DNA of 64,000 nucleotides from Paracyclopina nana (taxonomy: Eukaryota > Arthropoda > Copepoda > Cyclopoida > Cyclopettidae), in the NCBI GenBank assembly GCA_019096065.1, contig JAGUCH010000007.1:2564501-2628500 (forward strand), written 5' to 3'. The notes beneath the pieces were generated by a model. It had not been told where the DNA came from. It ran no database searches and worked only from the letters and a program-made list of their open reading frames with translations. The translations under genes and the position numbers were made by a program. Numbering within the stretch: the stretch's first letter is position 1; each line of letters starts with the position of its first letter. This document shows positions 47,971-57,555 of the stretch, one piece after another.

Positions 47971-49734
47971 TTAGGTGGTGACGTTATTGGGAATTAGGTC
48001 ATGGTCCTGATTTTTAGTTTGTCGGAAGAAAGTCATTACGCGGAAATTCTTGAAGGCGTAGGAGTAGACCAGGAGAACCAAAACTAGAGAGATGACAGCA
48101 ACGATGGCAATGATGATTAACGTCTCATTCCAAGTTGTGACTGGTTCAAAATGGCTTTTGAGGAAAGCCAGAGAATGTGGGTCAGTTGGAGGTAAAGTGG
48201 AGTTGATCTGGTTTAGAGTCTTCAGAATGTCGTCTGGTGACATATTGTGACCAAGCTGGAGAATTGGGACATTCCATTTGTAGGTTTCCATAGTCTTCTC
48301 CACTCTGATTTCTATGCCCCCAAACAACGTGAAGTGTGGAAGCTCAACATTGCAACCCTCTTCTAACTTGAAATGATGAAAGTGGTGTAGTTGGCTAGTT
48401 TTCGTGGTGCCATTGCTGCATGTCAGTTGGTAATAAGTTGGATCCTCAGTAAAAGCAGAAAACTCGTTGTTCCCAAATGGAAGGATGCAATCGGTAGCTT
48501 GCCGTATTGCCAGTTTACAAGTTTTTAAAGCTTGATTGTGGTCTGCAAGATAGAGGGACATTACGCAGGAAGGCTGATTTCTTTTGGCCAGATAGGATAT
48601 ATGGGGACAGATATAGTAGTTGTGCACCTTTTCACACATAGAGATGTCCGTGTGGGATAGCTCAAAGTGCGATCCGGATTCTTCGTGTAAGGCCAACATG
48701 TCATGTTCTGGATGAACTTCTACAGTTAGGCCTGGCGTGATTTCAATGGGGAAGGGCAAGTAGCGATAGAGTGTCAAAACCTGATCTTCATTGGTAAGTG
48801 GCACATGTACAAGTAGGTTAAATCCGTCCACGTCAAAGATTATGGAGGTCTCAAGCTGGTATAGGTAATGGGGGTCAGTAACAATTGGCTGTAAGCCCTT
48901 GTTGCGTGCCATCTTCGCGACCACTTTTAAGGAGCTGGAGGCCTCCTCGTAAGAGAGTAAGCCGTGGGCAAGTCTGTGACGGGCGCCGGCAGCTGCTGCA
49001 GCGACATACAAGTCAAGCTTATTTTCAATCAGACTAAGGATGTGGTCAGATTGCATGGCTAGAACAGTGACTTCTATTTCTAGCTGGTTCTTGCTTACCA
49101 GGTTGGAAACAGCAGACAAGGCTTCTCTTAGTTTAGCAATGTCTACCCTGTTTAAGCGGACATTTTCATTAGTCTTACCAAGGAGGTGTATTATCTTGTC
49201 TTGGCGGAAACCCAGCTTGTTGATGTTTCTGGCAAGGTTGTCCATCTTTCCTTGGTCAAGTAATCCGAATAGGGTTGATCCAATGCCCAGACCAGCGAGG
49301 CCTGCTAGGAGGACACCAAGGAACCGTTTCTGTCTGGGGCCCTGGTTGTTGTCTGCATAAAGCGTATAGAAGCTAACAACATCGTTGTACTTCAATTCCA
49401 TTCGGCGAGTGCGTTCATTGACAAGATCCATGAGAGTTTGGAGTACTAAGTCATTTGCTTTAGAAGTGGCGGTGCTTGAGATGAGGAGCTGGAGGTTCAG
49501 AGCAACTGAAAAGTATTCCTTGAGATTATGAAGATTGACATTTATGTAGATATGGCCATAATGGACCGAGACCATGGCTTTGCCAGCCCTTTGGAATCCA
49601 TAGTGGGACCAGTCTGTATTGGAAGTTTTTGACAACAGCTGAGTTGTGGGGTTCTGCGTTTCAGCCAATCCCCTCCCTGTGGCCACAAAGTCTGCTACAA
49701 GTTGCAGAGTGATAAAGTACAGGTGTAGGTTCAT
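47971..49734 (-). CDS. env: Env: class I-like membrane fusion glycoprotein of the errantivirus-like element
   Basis: 587 codons, intact. Envelope glycoprotein of the type shared by insect errantiviruses and baculovirus F proteins. Visible: a hydrophobic N-terminus (signal peptide), a furin-type site RQKR at about residues 134-137, and directly after it a hydrophobic glycine-rich stretch typical of a fusion peptide. A heptad-like region follows, then a cysteine-rich ectodomain and a membrane anchor near residues 536-560 with a short cytoplasmic tail. The start overlaps the pol stop. In related elements env is made from a spliced RNA; splice sites were not traced here. Stated as family knowledge plus visible motifs. 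Confidence 0.85.
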   Translation of the reverse strand: MNLHLYFITLQLVADFVATGRGLAETQNPTTQLLSKTSNTDWSHYGFQRAGKAMVSVHYGHIYINVNLHNLKEYFSVALNLQLLISSTATSKANDLVLQTLMDLVNERTRRMELKYNDVVSFYTLYADNNQGPRQKRFLGVLLAGLAGLGIGSTLFGLLDQGKMDNLARNINKLGFRQDKIIHLLGKTNENVRLNRVDIAKLREALSAVSNLVSKNQLEIEVTVLAMQSDHILSLIENKLDLYVAAAAAGARHRLAHGLLSYEEASSSLKVVAKMARNKGLQPIVTDPHYLYQLETSIIFDVDGFNLLVHVPLTNEDQVLTLYRYLPFPIEITPGLTVEVHPEHDMLALHEESGSHFELSHTDISMCEKVHNYYICPHISYLAKRNQPSCVMSLYLADHNQALKTCKLAIRQATDCILPFGNNEFSAFTEDPTYYQLTCSNGTTKTSQLHHFHHFKLEEGCNVELPHFTLFGGIEIRVEKTMETYKWNVPILQLGHNMSPDDILKTLNQINSTLPPTDPHSLAFLKSHFEPVTTWNETLIIIAIVAVISLVLVLLVYSYAFKNFRVMTFFRQTKNQDHDLIPNNVTT

Positions 49735-51116
49735 TTCTTCTTCGTGTATTTCTTGTATTCAACTGGCCTGGAAGGTAAAACTGAATCTTGTATCTCGATA
49801 TTTTTTGCAGCCGCAGCTCTACGGGTGGTAGCGGGTTGTTCGGTGGGAGCAGTAGCCTTCTTATAGGAACGGGCTTGGCGTTGGACTTCAGGGTCGAGGG
49901 GGACGACCAGGTTGCCTAGCTCGGTACCAAAATCAGATAACGGTGAAATACCTTGCCGTAACCGCTGTAACAGCCCTGTGGGTTGATTATCAGTAGCAGA
50001 TTCTGGGCTTGGTGGTTCCTCTTTAACGTTAGGCCGAGTGGAGTCAGTTGCAGACTCTTGATCAGTATCAGTTTTGATCGGGATGGGCTGCGGCGGAGGT
50101 GCCAGAGGGTTAAGAATGGTGATGTCGTCGTCTTCAATCCTTATATAGCCAGACTTTGTTTCTGAGGCGTGCGTTTCATTTTCTTCTGCACGAGTTGCGA
50201 CGTCTGGCTTTGGGTCGTCGGGCAAGGCGCTTGACTGAGTAGGCCCAGGCATGTTGGCTGCGGATTTGCAAATTCGCAACCTGTCTTTGTGCACATATCT
50301 TGTTTTCTTTGTCTGCATGTGTTGGATGAGCGCATTCTCATCTTGCAGACTCACAATAACATACATGCCTTCCCGAGGTGAATTAATTTTAGGGTTAATC
50401 TTGCGTAATTCAGGTCTGTGTAGCCACACTAGCATACCTTCCCTAAAGTCTTCTTGTTTTACCTTGGCATTGTGCTGTGCAGTGTACAACTCCTTGTAGT
50501 GAATGTTGTTTTCTGCGGCCACTCGTCGCGCAATTTGGAGACGTTTTCCAATTTCGTCTTTGTAGCTATCACCGTAATACTTGTGGTCTACCACATTAGG
50601 ATCCATGTATGGGGTCCTGGGGTGTACCCCAAACAGAAGGAAGAACGGACTCATTTTCGTTGCTTTACTAACGCCCACATTGTAGCTCAGTTGCAATGCT
50701 GGTAACATTTCTTCCCAGTCAAGCGTCGAATCCAAGTCGAGTGTTTTCTGCAAATAGCTAATGATATGCTTATTAATTACTTCAGCCGCGGCGTTAGTTT
50801 GGGGGTGTCTGGGGCTAGTTTTCTTCTTATCAATTTGCAGTAGCGAGAACAGTTCATCATTGACCTTTGCTGTAAATTCCTTACCACCGTCGGTTACCAA
50901 AATGCATGGTGATCCATAGCGCGAAATCCACCAGTTGAAAATGCCTCGGCTAACTGTCTCTGGAGTCTTGTCTGGCAATGCCACAAATTCGGCATATTTT
51001 GTGAAAGCATCCGTGATGACTAGGATAAACTTCTTTTGTCTACCTGATGTTCGTAGTGGTCTGAAGAGATCACAGTGCACTCGTTCAAACGGCCCTCTAG
51101 GTTGTGATAGCGGGTT
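49731..51116 (-). CDS. pol: Pol part 2: integrase catalytic core and C-terminal tail
   Basis: Continues in the same frame as part 1 immediately after the TAA stop, so the break is a single stop codon. The DDE core starts with HCDLFRPL (first D), then LVTDGGKEF (second D), and the glutamate region in HPQTNAAAEVINKHI. A chromo/SH3-like region and a Pro/Thr-rich tail follow. The stop codon overlaps the env start (ATGA). Confidence 0.9.
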   Translation of the reverse strand, partial: NPLSQPRGPFERVHCDLFRPLRTSGRQKKFILVITDAFTKYAEFVALPDKTPETVSRGIFNWWISRYGSPCILVTDGGKEFTAKVNDELFSLLQIDKKKTSPRHPQTNAAAEVINKHIISYLQKTLDLDSTLDWEEMLPALQLSYNVGVSKATKMSPFFLLFGVHPRTPYMDPNVVDHKYYGDSYKDEIGKRLQIARRVAAENNIHYKELYTAQHNAKVKQEDFREGMLVWLHRPELRKINPKINSPREGMYVIVSLQDENALIQHMQTKKTRYVHKDRLRICKSAANMPGPTQSSALPDDPKPDVATRAEENETHASETKSGYIRIEDDDITILNPLAPPPQPIPIKTDTDQESATDSTRPNVKEEPPSPESATDNQPTGLLQRLRQGISPLSDFGTELGNLVVPLDPEVQRQARSYKKATAPTEQPATTRRAAAAKNIEIQDSVLPSRPVEYKKYTKKK

Positions 51117-53861
51117 TTAGGGAGTGTTGGGGTGTCGTGACTTTAGCTTGCTTTTGTCACATTTCCAGCATGAGCCAATGTATTCTTCCACGTCGGCCAC
51201 CATATTCGGCCAAAAATATTGTTCTCGTATTCGTTCACACGTTTTGTAAACTCCTTTATGGCCAACGGCAGCATGAGCAGCACTAATGATGTCAGCCTGG
51301 CATATAGCCGGTGCACAAATAACCCGGCGGCCTAGTTGTCCAATTGTTATCAGCAAGATGTCATCTTTGAGTTCACAATGTCTGGCATATCTATTCACAA
51401 TTCGCTTCAGTTCGGGAGTAGATGGCATCAAATTGGTCTTGATCTTGGCGATCAGAGCGGAAAGCACTGTGTCTGAATTCTGCAGCTGCTTCATGACTTC
51501 CAAATCCTCTAAGGCTTCTGTAGAGACCCCATACACACAGGCGTTGATTTGACGCAAGGCCTCGGGCACATTTCTAGAACAAAAGTCAGCAGGATTTTTG
51601 TCACCTGGACAATATTGGACCGTAAAGGAATGCTGTATCATGAGGTCCTGGAGGCGAGAAAGAGTGCGAGTATGGGTCTTGTTGAGCTTCTCCAAGGGTT
51701 TGTGATCACTGTACAATGTGAACTTGGTTCCAGTAAGGTAGACAGCATAGTGTTCAATTGCCCAGGTGCAAGCCAATAGTTCAAGTAGATAAGGTGTGTA
51801 GTTCTTCTCGTGCTTTAGGAGACTCCTTGATGCATAGCTGATTACCCTAGGCTCGTTGTTTTGGTACTGGATCAACACAGCGCCCAGTCCACCATCCAAA
51901 CTGTTGTCGACAGTGCCTTGGGAAGCATCCACATATAAATGGTAGTCGAGCTCGGGCTTGGGGTAAGCCAACACAGGCTCACTACACAAAAGCTCCTTCA
52001 ATTTCTGAAAAGATTGTAAGGCTTGAGGGGGCAGAGGGCCAGAGCGCCAGCTTGAGTCTTTGCAGGTTAACTGTGATAACGCATGTGAGTGCTTGCTAAA
52101 CCTTGGAATGCAGGACCGAAAGAAATTGCATAGTCCCAGAAATTGCCTTATCTCACGGACAGTAGTAGGTGGAGGAGCATCTTCTATGGCTTGTAATTTC
52201 CTCTTATTGGGTTGGTAACCCGTAGGTGTTAAGGTGAAGCCTAGATAAGTGCACTCAGTAGTTCCAAAGGAGCACTTGGGGAGGTTGATTTTCAGATTTG
52301 CTCTCCGAAGCCGCGCAAAGCATTCCTCCAAACCTGCAATCATGTCTTTGTGATCAGTTCCCTTGACTAAAATATCATCCAAATAAAGCAAAACTCGCTT
52401 GGGAGTTAGGTGTTCAAACACTTTCATCATCATACGTTGAAATGATAGGGGCATGTTGCAAAGTCCAAACGGTGCCCTGCAGTATTGAAATTGGCCTCTT
52501 CCAGGGATAGTAAAAGCAGTCAAATGTTTGGACGATTCATCCATTTGCATTTGGTGAAAACCATTGCGGAGGTCTAATTGTGAGAAAAGTTGGGTTCCTG
52601 ACCTTCCAATGTCATCGATGCATTCGGAGATGAGTGGGAGGCGATAGCTTGATGGCTCTGTTTTGGCATTCAGGCCTCTATAATCAATCACTGGTCTCCA
52701 GCCTGTCTGTCCATCTGGTAATTTTCTTGGGACACAGAATATTGAGGAATTCCATTCGGAGTCAGATGGCTCAATGATTCCCATTTTAAGCCATTCGTCA
52801 ACACTTTCACTGATGTGCTCTAAATGTTTCTGAGGGATCGGAAATTGTTTGTTGAACACTGGGTTCTTGTTAGTCAGATTGATCTTGTGCTTCATTAGGG
52901 TACATTTACCCAAGTCATATTCTGAAATGGAAATAACGTCAGAATTGTTTAAGAGCAGTTTCAAATAATTCTGACGCTCATTAGGAGTCAAGTGGTCAAG
53001 TCTGGCATGCTTGTTAATATACTCCTTCACCATGGGATCATGCCTAGGTGGCTGTCCCGAAGTAGAAATGCTGGAAACACAAGCAAATGCATCATTAAAC
53101 GGTACAAAATCAGATAAATCAATGTTGACGAGTTCACCAATTTTTAGCCCCTTCTTCAGTGTAGCGGGCTCCAATCCAGGGTTGGTGATTTTCACAGTAG
53201 CGATTCCAAAGTCGTCTGTTCGAAGAAGGCAGTCGTCTGCGCACACCATGGATTCCTCGTAATTTCTGAGTTTGAAACATCCTTCAAAATTTGGTTGTCG
53301 TTTGCGTTCTTCATCGGTAATTAACAGTCTGACAGTTGCAACGCTTCTGGCAGGCAAAAAAGTGTCATTGTGGACGACAGCAGCAGTTGGCGAGGTTTTC
53401 TTGTAGTGAATGGCCATAGAGATGGGGTCGTAGTGTAAACCAGCAGCATGGATAATGTCTACCCCCAGGATACCTTCTACATTTAAGGAGTCACAAACAT
53501 AAAAGTCGCACAGAGTTTGTTTTCCTTTGATGTCACATGGCAGCTGATAAAGTCCGAGTATTCGCAGCGGCGTACCGGACGCACAGGTAGCTCTTAGCGG
53601 GGATGCAGTGAGCACTTTTTGAGGCCTTTTGTCAAGGGGAATCTTTCTAAAGGCGGTGCGTGACAACAAGCTGATATTAGCACCGGTATCGTAAAGGCAG
53701 TTGAAGTTAGCTCCGTGGCAAGTTACAGTCAAAAATGGCCGTTTATTGGTATTAGGTCGACTTACAGTCATGGTTGTGAAGTATGAGAGTAGCATCGAGA
53801 ATGTTGAAGCGGCCAGACCAGGGCGGCTCGTCGGCTGGAGCACGGGACGGCCGCCTACCAG
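51117..53861 (-). CDS. pol: Pol part 1: protease, reverse transcriptase, RNase H, integrase zinc domain
   Basis: No ATG is needed: the frame is entered from gag by -1 slippage; the first GTG at 53843 is only a convenient landmark. Numbered from there: protease DTGA at about 52-55, reverse transcriptase with DLRNGFHQ and YLDD at 487-490, RNase H with YVDAS at about 638 and YSDHKPLEKL near 710. The integrase HHCC zinc module (HAAVGHKGVY...CWKCDK) is near the end. The frame ends at TAA 51117-51119, inside integrase. Length and order fit Ty3/Gypsy elements. Confidence 0.92.
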   Translation of the reverse strand: MVGGRPVLQPTSRPGLAASTFSMLLSYFTTMTVSRPNTNKRPFLTVTCHGANFNCLYDTGANISLLSRTAFRKIPLDKRPQKVLTASPLRATCASGTPLRILGLYQLPCDIKGKQTLCDFYVCDSLNVEGILGVDIIHAAGLHYDPISMAIHYKKTSPTAAVVHNDTFLPARSVATVRLLITDEERKRQPNFEGCFKLRNYEESMVCADDCLLRTDDFGIATVKITNPGLEPATLKKGLKIGELVNIDLSDFVPFNDAFACVSSISTSGQPPRHDPMVKEYINKHARLDHLTPNERQNYLKLLLNNSDVISISEYDLGKCTLMKHKINLTNKNPVFNKQFPIPQKHLEHISESVDEWLKMGIIEPSDSEWNSSIFCVPRKLPDGQTGWRPVIDYRGLNAKTEPSSYRLPLISECIDDIGRSGTQLFSQLDLRNGFHQMQMDESSKHLTAFTIPGRGQFQYCRAPFGLCNMPLSFQRMMMKVFEHLTPKRVLLYLDDILVKGTDHKDMIAGLEECFARLRRANLKINLPKCSFGTTECTYLGFTLTPTGYQPNKRKLQAIEDAPPPTTVREIRQFLGLCNFFRSCIPRFSKHSHALSQLTCKDSSWRSGPLPPQALQSFQKLKELLCSEPVLAYPKPELDYHLYVDASQGTVDNSLDGGLGAVLIQYQNNEPRVISYASRSLLKHEKNYTPYLLELLACTWAIEHYAVYLTGTKFTLYSDHKPLEKLNKTHTRTLSRLQDLMIQHSFTVQYCPGDKNPADFCSRNVPEALRQINACVYGVSTEALEDLEVMKQLQNSDTVLSALIAKIKTNLMPSTPELKRIVNRYARHCELKDDILLITIGQLGRRVICAPAICQADIISAAHAAVGHKGVYKTCERIREQYFWPNMVADVEEYIGSCWKCDKSKLKSRHPNTP

Positions 53862-54949
53862 TTTAAATCACCTTGAACTTCATGAGCTTGCTTCCCTTCA
53901 CTGGCCCTCTTGCTTCCAGGCTTGGGTTTATATAGATTGTTCTTCTGATCTCTTTTCTTGCTGAAACACTCCGTCTCTCGGTGGCCTGGAATGTCGCAAT
54001 ACCAGCATTTAAGGCGATTACCCTGGGAGGTCCTAGGTGGTCTGCGTTCCCCAAGGCGACCTTTGACAAGGTCAATGAATTTCTCCACTGTATTTTCGAG
54101 GCTCTCTTGATTCTTGGGTTGGGCCGGTTGATCTTCCTTATCTTGAATCTTGATGGCATTAACCTCTGGTGGTGGTACTGAAGCCTTCTTGTCATTGGAA
54201 AATGAAGCTTCCACTCTTGATGCGAAGCCAACTATATCTTCCAACTTGGTGTATTCTTGGACCACAACCTGCGACTTGATAGTCTTGATGAGCCCGTGTA
54301 CAAATCGGCGCTTCACCATAAATTGGTAGGCCTCATTCTTCGCCAATTCCTGGACCTCTGGCAGTTTACCCGCGGCAACCAGAGTGGTGGGGGTGTTCTC
54401 CAAAGGTGCGAAGTTCTCCATTAAGGTCAGGGTCCCAGTTTTGACCCTATCAAAGAAGTCCTTGACTGTCTCATTAGGCTCCTGTACCAAGGAGTCTTCA
54501 ATTGCCGATTCTTCAGCCAAGGTGCACACATGGTGGAAACGAGCAAGAAAAATCTTCTTCAATCCATTAGGCCCCTCCCAAGTGGAGGGCGTCCGCTTCT
54601 CCTCAGCCAAAATATTATACCACTGACCTGCTTTGCCTTTCAAGGCCAAAGCTGCATAACTTGCAGTGGCTTCATCACTCCAGCGGGGTTGTTCAGCAGC
54701 AGCAGCCCCTTGATTGACAATTGTACGCAGGTGATCTATGCGTGTCACCCAGGCTCGAGGTCCAAGCTTGTCCGTCGATCGGTCTCCAGAAAACTCAGGC
54801 AAATCGATTGCCTTGATTGCCCTGTTAGCCATGGCAGTAGTACTGTGACTGCCCAATTGATCCAAATTGCCCGCAGGCTCCTCTTGATTACCAGGCTCCA
54901 CTGGTACGTCTTCTTCACCTGCAACTCGTCCTGAGCCAGGCATATACAC
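53855..54949 (-). CDS. gag: Gag of the errantivirus-like element
   Basis: 364 codons; assembles the particle core and binds RNA. Starts at ATG 54949. Retroviral-type capsid features include ALKGKAGQWYN and LKKIFLARFHH, and a CCHC zinc knuckle near the C-terminus (CWYCDIPGHRETEC). The last codons include the heptamer T TTA AAC, followed by one sense codon and a TAG stop, where ribosomes can slip into pol. Confidence 0.9.
   Translation of the reverse strand: MYMPGSGRVAGEEDVPVEPGNQEEPAGNLDQLGSHSTTAMANRAIKAIDLPEFSGDRSTDKLGPRAWVTRIDHLRTIVNQGAAAAEQPRWSDEATASYAALALKGKAGQWYNILAEEKRTPSTWEGPNGLKKIFLARFHHVCTLAEESAIEDSLVQEPNETVKDFFDRVKTGTLTLMENFAPLENTPTTLVAAGKLPEVQELAKNEAYQFMVKRRFVHGLIKTIKSQVVVQEYTKLEDIVGFASRVEASFSNDKKASVPPPEVNAIKIQDKEDQPAQPKNQESLENTVEKFIDLVKGRLGERRPPRTSQGNRLKCWYCDIPGHRETECFSKKRDQKNNLYKPKPGSKRASEGKQAHEVQGDLNW
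53861..53867 (-). promoter_or_regulatory. Programmed -1 frameshift site TTTAAAC
   Basis: In gag phase the heptamer reads T TTA AAC, two codons before the stop. Slipping back one base leads exactly into the pol frame. A GGCGGC/GCCGCC stem can form starting 5 nt downstream (about 53855 to 53824). Confidence 0.8.
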
Positions 54950-54982
54950 TGACTATATTACGGCGCAAAGTCTGCTTTCTTT

Positions 54983-55189
54983 CATTTCTTGTGCGCGTTA
55001 AAACAGGTTTTTGAACCACCGTGCATAGCAAAATTGATATCTCAGCATTTGGTTCTGCTACTTCAGATGAAAAGGCCTTGTGTATTACGTTGTACATAAG
55101 GCTGCAGCTTCGACCGTCTATTCAATGCCAAAATTCGAAAAATGCTCCAATTTTGGGTCTATTTACAGTTTTAGAAATGGGAGACCAAA
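54983..55189. repeat. Copied host flank inside the retroelement
   Basis: Identical by eye to 47513-47719, the host DNA outside the 3' LTR (last 41 bp of the MITE, its CATAG, then core repeat). It lies between the 5' LTR and the gag leader. The junction at 54982/54983 shows TTTC microhomology. Confidence 0.85.
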
Positions 55190-55417
55190 TATTGGATCCT
55201 GGACTTCCCAAGATCCTAACAACTATGGCGAGCCGGAATGAGCACAACTTGCTAGCTCAAAGTCAGTATCAAATCTGTTTCTTTATTGCAGTACTCACGC
55301 TTATATATCTGTCGCACAAGGTTACGGCACTATCATAAGAGTGAGTGTTGTTAGGCGGAAGCAGGAAAAGGGTTAGTTGTGTAAAAGAGTGATTGCCAGG
55401 AAGTCAAAAGTACAATA
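55190..55417 (-). repeat. 5' LTR of the errantivirus-like element
   Basis: 228 bp. On the minus strand it begins TATTGTACTTTTGAC and ends GGATCCAATA. It contains a TATA-like ATATATAAG and an AATAAA about 20 nt later. Outer neighbour is host CAAACTGAAC; inner neighbour is duplicated host flank. Confidence 0.85.
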
Positions 55418-56154
55418 CAAACTGAACACTTTTTATTTCTAATTAAACAAGATATCTCAGCATCTTGTCTAAGAAAATGGCAGTAGACGGATGCTTAAAC
55501 AGACCTAAACTTTGGTGCGCGATATCTCCAGTTCTAGACCAGATGACCAGATATCTGGCTCCAACATGAACCTATGGCGTCAGGGCAACCTCCTCTAAAG
55601 GTTTTATTTGTAGTGCAAGTCCGCATTTCAACTTTAAATCGATGGCCCGAAATTACTCACTGTTATGAATGGCTATGAATTAATCTTGACATTCTCTATA
55701 ACATTTATTAGTACTCAAAGTCTCTCAGTGCAATTTCATTTACAAAGTTCTGTAGTTCTGAGCCCTCAGCGCTATCTCCGCTCGTAGTTGTCCAATTTTA
55801 AAACTGTTTACATTTTTGGAATCCAGAGACTCAGCAAAACAAAGTTTTATATCATAATAAAGTTGATATTTCCACTTTTACTGCCGCTAGTTCTTAACGA
55901 AAAGCACTATGTAGTACATAGAACATAAGGCTGCGTTTCATCCGTCTAATCAATGCCAAAATTCGAAAAATGCTCTGATTTTTGACATCTTTACAGTTTT
56001 GGAAATGGGAGACCAAACTGAACACTTTTTATTTCATAGTAAACAAGATATCTCAGCCACAAGTCTCCGTAAAACTCAGCAGTTAGGCTGCTTTTAAGCG
56101 GTAAACTTCGCTTGTTTATACTGCTGAGTGCTCAGCCTTGTTTCAGCCTTTTTG
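55418..56154. repeat. Core of the inverted satellite structure (right of the retroelement)
   Basis: Repeated segments such as GATATCTCAGC, GCCAAAATTCGAAAAATGCTC, AAATGGGAGACCAAA and CTGAACACTTTTTATTTC occur here and at 47554-47719, so the core is itself built of diverged direct repeats. 55860-56040 is the uninterrupted sister of the unit hit by the retroelement. Confidence 0.75.
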
Positions 56155-57262
56155 ACTTGTGTGTGCCGTGTGTGCCAAATTGTGTGCCGAGTGTGCCAAA
56201 TTGTGTGCTGTTTGTGCCAAGCTCTAATAGAAAGGATGGAATAACTAAAGCAACTGGAAATTTGAAAAACTGGTGAGACTGGGCTAAAGATGACTCAGCA
56301 TCTCAGTTTTTTGTGTGAGAACTGGAAAACAGGCTAAATTTTGGGAACCAACAAAAAAACGGGGAATTTCCATCTCTAAGTATGCAATTTAGGCTTGTGT
56401 GTGCCTTTTAGTAATTGTGTGCCATGTGTGTGCCGTGTGTGTAGTGTGGGCCGTGTGGGCCAAATTGTGGGCATTGTGTGCCTTTTAGGAGGTGCTGAGA
56501 CTGTGCTAAAGATGACTCAGCATGTCAAGTTTTTGTGTGAGAACTGGAAAACAGGCTTAATTTTGGGAACCAACAAAAAAACGGGGAATTTCCATCTCTA
56601 AGTATGCGTTTTGGACTTGTGTGTGCCGTGTGTGCCAAATTGTGTGCTGTGTGTGCCAAGCTCTAATAGATGAGATTCTTTCGCTAAAGCAACTGGAAAT
56701 TAGAAAAAGTGCTGAGACTGGGCTAAAGATGACTTAGCATCTCAGTTTTTTGTGTGCGAACTGGAAACAGGCTTAATTTTGGGAACCAACAAAAAACGGG
56801 GAATTTCCATCCCTAAGTATGCGTTTTGGACTTGTGTGTGCCGTGTGTGCCAAATTGTGTGCTGTGTGTGCCAAATTGTGTGCCGTGTGTGCCAAATTGT
56901 GTGCAGTGTGTGCCAAGCTCTAATAGATGAGATTCTTTCACTGATGCAACTGGAAATTTGAAAAAGTGCTGAGACTGGGCTAAAGATGACTCAGCATCTC
57001 AGTTTTTTGTGTGGGAACTGGAAAACAGGCTTAATTTTGGGAACCAACAAAAAGCGGGGAATTTCTATCCCTAAGTATCCGTTTTGGGCTTGTGTGTGCT
57101 GTGTGTGCCAAATTGTGTGCCGTGTGTGCCAAATTGTGTGCTGTGTGTGCCAAGCTCTAATATATGAGATTCTTTCACTGATGCAACTGGAAATTTGAAA
57201 AAGTGCTGAGACTGGGTGAAAGATGACTCAGCATCTCAGTTTTTTGTGTGGGAACTGGAAAA
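56155..57262 (-). repeat. Satellite array, CACA-rich (right arm, inverted)
   Basis: Reverse-complement units of the 45860-46960 array (GTGTGTGCCAAATTGTGTGC, AAGCTCTAATAGA, AAAGATGACTCAGCATCTCA, GGAACCAACAAAAAACGGGG). The variant unit with GTGTGCCTTTTAGTAATTG is at 56390-56490. Together the two arms form a giant inverted repeat around 46960-56155. Confidence 0.9.
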
Positions 57263-57440
57263 CAGTTCCTCCTCATGAAGCAAGGCATAGTATGATCTAA
57301 AGTCTTGCTGTAAAGCCCCTCCACTGATGGTGGGACTGGATTGTCCATGTGACTGAAACGATATTCCTACTGGGGAATCATTGGTAAGATCCCAATCTAA
57401 TGCACTCGCCAACTGTCGTTTGTAGCACTTCTGGTCAGCT
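57240..57440 (-). pseudogene. 3' exon remnant of an unknown gene
   Basis: A minus-strand frame reads RLANVQADQKCYKRQLASAL then DWDLTNDSPVGISFQSHGQS and DFRSYYALLHEEEL before running into the satellite at 57262. No start codon in this exon. It does not resemble a family I know. It sits downstream of the tandem exon array on the same strand and shares sequence (GACGACTTGCCAATGTTCAA) with 57560-57620. Confidence 0.4.
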
Positions 57441-57555
57441 TGAACATTGGCAAGTCGTCAATGGGGATCTGGAGATCATGGGATTCAGTCAAGTGGCAAA
57501 AAGAAAAATGAGTGTTAATTTTCGAAAATGACATGCTTTTCCTTTCCAAACTTGC

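Larger units (their letters stand above)
47720..55417 (-). mobile_element. Ty3/Gypsy errantivirus-like LTR element with env
   Basis: Read on the minus strand: 5' LTR (55190-55417), gag, pol, env, purine tract, 3' LTR (47720-47947). The target site was GACCAAACTGAAC, recognisable in the intact sister unit at 56009-56025; a 4-bp CAAA duplication flanks the element. LTR ends are TATTG...CAATA. The two LTRs differ at one of 228 positions, so insertion is recent. Defects: an in-frame stop in integrase, and 207 bp of host flank where a primer binding site should follow the 5' LTR. It is an animal retroelement copy, described only. Confidence 0.9.
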
